Below are positions 9,059 to 13,215 of a stretch of 13,215 nt of DNA, one piece after another. Numbering within the stretch: position 1 is the first letter of the stretch; every line of letters starts with the position of its first letter. A program made the translations under genes and the position numbers. The stretch spans positions 1-13,215 of the forward strand of contig CAIKWV010000349.1 of assembly GCA_903831165.1 (NCBI GenBank), written 5' to 3'. Source of the stretch: an uncultured cyanobacterium (GTDB lineage: Bacteria; Cyanobacteriota; Cyanobacteriia; PCC-6307; Cyanobiaceae). The notes below the pieces were generated by a model that searched no databases, was not told where the DNA came from, and saw only the letters and a program-made list of their open reading frames with translations.

Positions 9059-9871
9059 ATGGTGGACCGTGAGCTTGATCCCCAGGCCCCTGCCCTGGCA
9101 CTGGTGGCGGCGCTGGTGCGCTGGGGCCTCGAGGGGGCGCCCTTGACGCTTCCATTCAGCACCGAGCCCGCCTGCCGCTGGCGTTCGGCGGCCGAACTGG
9201 CCTCGGAGTATCGGCCGCGGCTGGGGCGAATCGGCCTCAATGGGACGATCGCCGAGCTGATCGAGGATCAGGCCCGCTGGAATGCGGGCACGGGCTTCCT
9301 CACCGGCCTGGGGGGCTTCGGCCTGTTGCCGCTGCAGTTGCCTGCCGCCGTCACCGCCACCTGGGTGATCCAGACCCGGATGGTGGGCGCCATCGCCCAG
9401 CTGCAGGGCCACGACCTGAAGCATCAGGCTGTTCGCACCCAGATCCTGCTCACCCTGCTGGGGGACCAGGCCGCGGAGGTGCTCCGGCAGGTGGGGGTGA
9501 AGGCCGGTCAGCGCTTCGTCCGGGCCCAGTTGCATCGGCTGCCGCTGGCCAGCCTGGAGGCCATCAACCGGGCCGTGGGCTTCCAGTTGGTCAGCCGCTT
9601 CGGAGAGCGGGGCCTGTTGCGACTGGATCGTTCCATTCCTTTGGTCGGCGGTGTGATCGGCGGCGGCCTCGACTATCTGATCACCCGCCGGCTGGGCGCG
9701 TTCGCCGCCAGCGAACTGGCTCGCCGGGCTCCGGCGAACGGCGCCGCCAGAGCGAGTCGGGGCGGTGCGGAGTCCGACGTGATCGACGTGATCGACGTGG
9801 AATTGATTGACGAACGCATCGGCTTGTGGGATGACTCCGTGGACCGTCACCGGTACGGCCAGCCCACGTGA
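9059..9871 (+). CDS. EcsC family protein
   Basis: A 270-residue protein resembling the EcsC family, whose founding member accompanies the Bacillus EcsAB ABC transporter and whose biochemical role is unknown. The family-like core spans about residues 60-220. It has a hydrophobic Gly/Leu/Pro stretch (GFLTGLGGFGLLPLQLPAAV), then VIQTRMVGAIAQLQGHD, a VGFQLVSRFGERG segment and the SIPLVGGVIGGGLDYLITRR motif, which is the most characteristic part. The C-terminal tail is acidic with DVIDVIDVELID, encoded by a short GATCGACGT-type DNA repeat. ATG at 9059 is chosen because GAGCGG sits about 10 bases before it; an upstream TTG at 9032 is possible. It follows mqo closely and its end overlaps the next ORF by 41 bases if that starts at 9831. 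Confidence 0.65.
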   Translation: MVDRELDPQAPALALVAALVRWGLEGAPLTLPFSTEPACRWRSAAELASEYRPRLGRIGLNGTIAELIEDQARWNAGTGFLTGLGGFGLLPLQLPAAVTATWVIQTRMVGAIAQLQGHDLKHQAVRTQILLTLLGDQAAEVLRQVGVKAGQRFVRAQLHRLPLASLEAINRAVGFQLVSRFGERGLLRLDRSIPLVGGVIGGGLDYLITRRLGAFAASELARRAPANGAARASRGGAESDVIDVIDVELIDERIGLWDDSVDRHRYGQPT

Positions 9872-10478
9872 ATCCGTCGCCTTGAGACTGCAACAACTGG
9901 ATTCCACCGATCCCAGGGCCGTCTGCGCCTATGAACGGGCCTTCTACGACGCCTTTGCCCGCGCCAAAGTCAACACCCAGGTGCGGCACATCTGGGACTG
10001 GGATGACCGCGCCGGCCGCATCCGCACCCGGATTCCCTATGCGGATCAGGTGGTGTTTGTGCTGCGGGATCCAGTCGCTGGCGATCCTGGCGCCGGAGCG
10101 GGGAAGGAGGCCGCTGGCACCGATGCCGGCAACGCCGTGGATACGGCCCTGGCCCTCAACTGGCGCCTGGCGGAACACCAGATCGCCAGTCTCGGTTTTG
10201 AACCGCCGCCCCCCCTGGAGGGCCATTGCGAGATCCTGGCGCTGTTTTCGCGGCGGGATGCCGATCTGACGGGCCTGCGCACCTTCCTGTGCACGGCGGC
10301 GCAGCAGGCCCTGGACCTGAACCTGAAAACCGCCGATGCCACCTGCACCGACCGGTTGCTGCCGGTCTACCGGCACATCGGCGGGCAGACGATCGATGCG
10401 AACGTCATCCATGGCGAGCGGCGCACCCGTTTGCGTTTCGATCTGCAGCAGTTGGCCCAGCTGAAGCAACTGATCTGA
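9831..10478 (+). CDS. Uncharacterised protein, possible GNAT-like fold
   Basis: I do not recognise this 215-residue product. It is soluble with no signal peptide or membrane helix. Distinctive stretches are CAYERAFYDAFARAKVNTQV, RHIWDWDDRAGRIRTRIPYA and DQVVFVLRD near the N-terminus, then GHCEILALFSRRDADL and TDRLLPVYRHIGGQTIDANV near the end. A strand-helix-strand order ending in a '..VYR.IGG' segment faintly recalls acyltransferases of the GNAT/autoinducer-synthase fold, but no acetyl-CoA loop is clear, so this is only a guess. Codon use is GC-rich at third positions as in its neighbours, supporting a real gene. ATG at 9831 overlaps the EcsC gene by 41 bases; TTG at 9882 would avoid overlap. 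The overlap and order suggest an mqo-ecsC-orf unit. Confidence 0.6.
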   Translation: MTPWTVTGTASPRESVALRLQQLDSTDPRAVCAYERAFYDAFARAKVNTQVRHIWDWDDRAGRIRTRIPYADQVVFVLRDPVAGDPGAGAGKEAAGTDAGNAVDTALALNWRLAEHQIASLGFEPPPPLEGHCEILALFSRRDADLTGLRTFLCTAAQQALDLNLKTADATCTDRLLPVYRHIGGQTIDANVIHGERRTRLRFDLQQLAQLKQLI

Positions 10479-10481
10479 GGG

Positions 10482-10625
10482 TCAGCTCCACCAGCCCTGC
10501 AGCGACCAGGGGCGGCCGGCGTCGCAACCCAGCACCATCAGCGCCGCCTCCTGGTCCGAGCAACTGCGCCGCTTCCACAGGACTTGGTGCCAGCGACCAT
10601 CGCCTTGACACCACTTTGACCTCAC
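10482..10625 (-). CDS. Small Trp/Cys-rich hypothetical protein
   Basis: A 47-residue ORF with a GTG start at 10625 and TGA at 10482, convergent with the preceding gene and only three bases from its stop. It reads VRSKWCQGDGRWHQVLWKRR and continues with CSDQEAALMVLGCDAGRPW and a GWWS end. It holds six Trp and three Cys, and about four fifths of codons end in G or C, as in true genes here. The regular 'WC.GDGRW..VLWKR' start looks like a structured small domain rather than a shadow frame. The frame is open upstream to 10730, but that part is compositionally poorer. No function is known to me; it could also be a chance ORF. Confidence 0.42.
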   Translation of the reverse strand: MRSKWCQGDGRWHQVLWKRRSCSDQEAALMVLGCDAGRPWSLQGWWS

Positions 10626-10829
10626 CCAGCTGACTACCAATACGACCGGCTGGCGAGGTGACAGGACTGACCAGCAGCCCTGACCGCAGCGAACCGTTCC
10701 CGGTGGAGGCTGGAGCGCCGCCGCTTCCACAGGGCGGCATCAGAGATCGAGCCCCCCTGCCTCAGGCTTTTTCAGCAGCCTCCTCAAGGGTCAGGATGGG
10801 GAGGTCGTCCCCGCGCCGGCCCTGCCCCC
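10626..10829. other. Intergenic region between small ORF and CoaBC-like gene
   Basis: About 200 bases separate two divergent starts, so promoters for both are expected, but none is clear. A 14-base direct repeat, GCCGCTTCCACAGG, has one copy here (10720-10733) and one inside the small ORF (10568-10581). A short T5 run near 10769 follows no strong hairpin. Confidence 0.4.
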
Positions 10830-12089
10830 TTGACCACCGGCTTCCACGACTGGGATTTCCGCCCACCCCAGTCAGCTGCGATCGGCGACCACGACGTGCC
10901 CCTGGTTTCGAGCCATCTGCGGGGGCGGCGCATCGCCCTGGTCGTCACCGGCAGCATCGCGGCCCTGCGCACGCCCGATCTGGCCCGGGCCCTGCGGCGC
11001 CGCGGCGCCGAGGTCACGGCGATCTGCAGCGCCGAAGCCCTGCACTACGTGGGGAGGCAGGCCCTGGAATGGGCCACCTGCCGCCCCGTGATCAGCCGCT
11101 TGAGCTGGCGGGCAGAACACCTCAGCGACGCGGAGCCCTTCGATGCCTGGCTGGTGGCGCCGGCCACGGCCAACACGATCGCCAAGCTGGCCAGCGGCAT
11201 CGCCGATACGCCGGTGAGCTCCGCCCTGGCCTCCGCCCTGGGGCGCCTGGAGCAGGGGCTCACCCGGCTGTTGATCGCGCCGACGATGCACGGTTCGCTG
11301 CACACCTCGATCCTGGAGCGCCAGGCCCGCTCCCTGGCCCAGCTGGGGGTGAGCTGGATCGCCCCCCGCGACGCCTATGGCAAGCACAACCTGCCGGATC
11401 CGGAGCTGCTGGTGGCGGCCGTCTGCCGGGCGGTCAGCCCCAGCCCACTGCGGGGCCGGCGGATCCTGGTGACCGGCGGGCCGACACCGGTGCCGATCGA
11501 TGGCGTGCGCCACATCGTCAATCGCTTCAGCGGCCGCCTGGCGGCGGCGATCAGCGAGGAGCTGCTGCTGCGCGGCGCCGATCCCCAACTGGTGCTCGGC
11601 CAGGGCTCGGCGCCCCCCCCCGCCTGGATTCCCCATCAGCCGGTCTGCAGCTTTGACGACTACCGGGCTCAGGTGCTGGCGGCCGTGGCAGGGGGACTGG
11701 ATGCCGGCATCTTCTCGGCGGCTGTGGCCGATTACCGGCCGCGCCAGGTCCATCCCGGCAAGCTCGCCAGTGGTCAGCCGGGTCTGCAGTTGGAGCTGGA
11801 GCCCACCGAGAAGGTGATTGATCAGGTGCGGGCGGCCGCGCCGGGCCTGCCGATGGTGACGTTCAAGCTGCTCGAAGGGGTGAGCGAGGCCGAGCTGCTG
11901 GCCGTGGCCCGCTCCCGGCTCGATCGCTTCGAGTTGGTGGTGGCGAACCGGGCCGAAGCGGTGCAAGGCGACGAGCAGAGCGCCTGGCTGGTGAGTGCCG
12001 GGGGGGAAAGCCAGCATCACGGCAAGCCCGCCATCGCCGCCGCGATCGCCGACTGGCTGGAGCTGCAGCTGGCGGCCGCTCGGCCCTGA
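10830..12089 (+). CDS. CoaBC-like flavoprotein/ligase fusion, divergent decarboxylase half
   Basis: A 419-residue protein with the two-domain order of CoaBC, which joins phosphopantothenate to cysteine and decarboxylates the product on the way to coenzyme A. The N-terminal flavoprotein half (~30-200) has RIALVVTGSIAALRTPDLAR, H97 and PATANTIAKLASGIAD, typical of the FMN fold. Where the family has PAMN (E. coli N125) it reads PTMHGSLH (151-158), and the catalytic Cys loop (E. coli C158) appears replaced by DAYGKHNLPDP. The ligase half (~208-415) keeps RRILVTGGPTPVPIDGVRHI, N231 in VNRFSG, AAVADYRP (297-304) and K311, then an unusual VTFKLLEG where VGFAAET is usual. It may therefore be a ligase with a degenerate first domain or a paralogue with another substrate. 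TTG at 10830 is the first start in frame; GTG at 10896 is an alternative. Confidence 0.75.
   Translation: MTTGFHDWDFRPPQSAAIGDHDVPLVSSHLRGRRIALVVTGSIAALRTPDLARALRRRGAEVTAICSAEALHYVGRQALEWATCRPVISRLSWRAEHLSDAEPFDAWLVAPATANTIAKLASGIADTPVSSALASALGRLEQGLTRLLIAPTMHGSLHTSILERQARSLAQLGVSWIAPRDAYGKHNLPDPELLVAAVCRAVSPSPLRGRRILVTGGPTPVPIDGVRHIVNRFSGRLAAAISEELLLRGADPQLVLGQGSAPPPAWIPHQPVCSFDDYRAQVLAAVAGGLDAGIFSAAVADYRPRQVHPGKLASGQPGLQLELEPTEKVIDQVRAAAPGLPMVTFKLLEGVSEAELLAVARSRLDRFELVVANRAEAVQGDEQSAWLVSAGGESQHHGKPAIAAAIADWLELQLAAARP
12042..12049. repeat. HIP1 octamer palindrome
   Basis: Second GCGATCGC in the window, inside the 3' end of the CoaBC-like gene. It falls in a coding stretch and is read as part of Ala-Ile-Ala codons. 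Confidence 0.65.
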
Positions 12090-12101
12090 TCGAGCGGGCG
12101 A

Positions 12102-12641
12102 TTAGCCGGTGGGGGCACAGCGCAGGATCTGATCGAGTACGGCGGGATTGACCTCGATGCTGGTGGCGCCAGTGAACAGATTGGGGCGCAGCCGGCGCAG
12201 GCGGCGGGACCGGGCATTGAGCTCGCTCTGGGCCCCAGCCAGCTCGCGGCGATGGCGCCCTTCCCAGGCTTGCCGCCCTGTGGCCTGCTGCTGTTGCCAC
12301 TGGGCCCATTCGCGCTCGTAGCGCTGGCGATCCAGCTCCCGGTCCTGGTCGCTGTAGCGCTGTTCCCGCGCCTCATCCCAGAGGGGAGCAGGGCTGCTGG
12401 ATCCGGGTTCTCCCTGCTGTCTGAGACCGCTGAGGCGGCGCTCAACCTGACGCAGGGCCGCCAGCTCGCTGCTGACCGTGCGGCTGGTCTGGCGGCAGAG
12501 CCGGGCCTGCTCCTGCCGCTGCAGCTCCGACTGTGGTGCTGGTGGCGCCACGATCGGCGGCCTGGCCATGGGCTCGGGGCCCCGGCAGGCCGTCAGAGCG
12601 GCGGCCAGGAGCAGGATCGGCAGGCCGAGGTGTCGGCGCAT
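12102..12641 (-). CDS. Putative lipoprotein, coiled-coil rich
   Basis: A 179-residue protein with a lipoprotein signal: MRRHLGLPILLLAAALTAC has basic residues, a hydrophobic core and an LTAC lipobox with C19 as the lipidated residue. After a Pro-rich spacer (20-37), residues ~38-150 are rich in Gln, Glu and Arg and look helical or coiled-coil (QSELQRQEQARLC, RQVERRLSGLRQQ, WQQQQATGRQAWEG). The end is more globular (NLFTGATSIEVNPAVLDQIL) and carries C175, which with C49 could form a disulfide outside the membrane. I know no function. The gene is convergent with the CoaBC-like gene, their stops being 12 bases apart, which leaves no room for separate terminators. The ATG at 12641 is clear from the signal peptide although no Shine-Dalgarno site precedes it. 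Confidence 0.72.
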   Translation of the reverse strand: MRRHLGLPILLLAAALTACRGPEPMARPPIVAPPAPQSELQRQEQARLCRQTSRTVSSELAALRQVERRLSGLRQQGEPGSSSPAPLWDEAREQRYSDQDRELDRQRYEREWAQWQQQQATGRQAWEGRHRRELAGAQSELNARSRRLRRLRPNLFTGATSIEVNPAVLDQILRCAPTG

Positions 12642-12893
12642 GGGCGGCTCGGGAGCGCTCGCGGCAACGGAGATCCATTCTCGCGGCGGAAGTTTGCAGC
12701 CGGGGGACCTGCTCCCAGAGTGTCACGCTTCTGCAGCCCCCGGGCCATGGCGGAGCGGGACTGCGCCATCGCCGCCAGGTCGGTGGACCGGGCGCCGGCA
12801 TCGAGCCGGTGATCAACGCTGTACGCGAAGCTGCTGTCGTGGTCGAAGTCAACCGCTGCTGGCACAGGCGCTGGCCCCGGAGGACCAACCGCT
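12642..12893. other. Intergenic region between lipoprotein gene and cobM remnant end
   Basis: About 250 bases without a supported gene. Open frames on the minus strand cross it (for example 12593-12907) but show no motif. It is presumably the 5' region of the lipoprotein gene; no promoter or hairpin terminator for cobM is evident. Confidence 0.4.
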
Positions 12894-13215
12894 TCAGAGG
12901 GCCCCACCGCGGAACAGGTGCTGGTGGCTGGCCGAATACAGCTTGGAGCGGGCCTCGCCAGGGGGCGCCAGGGCCGGGCTGATCACCTAGAGGGTGGTGC
13001 GGATCAGCTCGCGCTGGCGGCTCTCGGCCGCCATCTGCTGCAGGGGCACCACCGTGAGCCACTGATCGGGCCAGCTCACCCGGTAACCGATCGCCACGGG
13101 GGTATCGGCGGGGTAGTGCTGCAGCAGTTCGGCCTGCACCTCCTCCACGTGCCGGGCACTGAGATAGAGGCAGAGGGAGGCCCGCAGGGCCGCCAGCCTG
13201 CTCAGGGATTCGGCC
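12894..13215 (-). CDS. cobM: Precorrin-4 C11-methyltransferase, C-terminal part with in-frame TAG
   Basis: The 3' end of a SAM-dependent tetrapyrrole methylase of the CobM/CbiF type, which methylates C11 of precorrin-4 in cobalamin synthesis. The visible part reads ESLSRLAALRASLCLYLSAR, then VEEVQAELLQHYPADTPVAI and GYRVSWPDQWLTVVPLQQMA, the usual C-terminal pattern. It then reaches RELIRTTL and TAG (12987-12989). The same frame continues past the TAG as VISPALAPPGEARSKLYSAS and HQHLFRGGAL to TGA at 12894-12896, which looks like the normal family C-terminus ('RTTLY.ISPAL...S.LYS..H.HLFR'). One codon, probably Tyr, has become amber. The truncated form would lack about 31 residues. Most of the gene lies beyond the right edge. 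CobM rather than another methylase of the superfamily is inferred from this tail. Confidence 0.8.
12987..12989 (-). other. In-frame amber codon in cobM
   Basis: TAG replaces the residue expected to be Tyr between RTTL and VISPAL. TAC or TAT to TAG is a single-base change. Coding-like sequence continues for 30 codons after it. Possible explanations are a sequencing error, a recent nonsense mutation, or readthrough. Confidence 0.7.

Noticed and set aside
8241..9155. 304-residue minus-strand open frame opposite mqo
   Set aside because: It is antisense to the mqo coding frame, is rich in Gln/His/Gly low-complexity stretches, and shows no domain.
9026..9907. 293-residue minus-strand open frame opposite the EcsC gene
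   Set aside because: The plus-strand frame carries the EcsC-like motif SIPLVGGVIGGG; the minus frame is compositionally a shadow.
10872..12020. 382-residue minus-strand open frame opposite the CoaBC-like gene
   Set aside because: The plus-strand product has clear CoaBC motifs; the minus frame is His/Gln/Gly-rich without any motif.
12442..13062. 206-residue minus-strand open frame across the lipoprotein and cobM ends
   Set aside because: It runs in a different frame from both the lipoprotein (signal peptide visible) and cobM (family tail visible), so it is a shadow.

Overview
The window looks like a chromosomal segment of a GC-rich cyanobacterium, most likely of the Synechococcus/Cyanobium/Vulcanococcus type. 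The reasons are the high GC outside one short island, two copies of the cyanobacterial HIP1 octamer GCGATCGC, weak or absent Shine-Dalgarno sites, and a gene set typical of such genomes. The assignment rests on recognised protein families, not on a database search.

Left part (1-6290). The window opens with the 3' end of an exopolyphosphatase (ppx) gene on the plus strand. On the minus strand follow a putative phytanoyl-CoA-dioxygenase-like (PhyH) oxygenase in an AT-rich island, then a succinate dehydrogenase operon transcribed sdhC-sdhA-sdhB with ATGA start/stop overlaps at both junctions, then a RodZ-like protein with an HTH domain, one membrane helix and a DUF4115-like end. sdhA carries an apparent one-base insertion in a G7 run that breaks the frame within the FAD domain.

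Middle (6290-7500). About 1 kb holds no convincing intact gene. It contains a perfect hairpin, a HIP1 site, a possible remnant of a group II intron with the first codons of its reverse transcriptase, a 13-bp tandem repeat, and a tRNA-Val(CAC) gene on the minus strand.

Right part (7500-13215). On the plus strand lie a malate:quinone oxidoreductase of the Helicobacter HP0086 type, an EcsC-family protein and an overlapping unrecognised ORF, probably one transcription unit. A small Trp/Cys-rich ORF on the minus strand comes next, then a CoaBC-like flavoprotein/ligase fusion whose decarboxylase half lacks expected catalytic residues. A putative lipoprotein (minus) and the 3' end of cobM (minus) close the window. 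cobM has an in-frame TAG about 30 codons before the stop where its reading frame appears to end naturally.

Sdh and Mqo both feed electrons from TCA-cycle acids into the membrane quinone pool, so the window is rich in respiratory dehydrogenases. I see no CRISPR array, toxin-antitoxin pair, phage module or obvious new multi-gene system. The notable points are the two gene lesions (sdhA, cobM), the divergent CoaBC-like protein, the foreign-looking oxygenase gene and the small or unknown ORFs.
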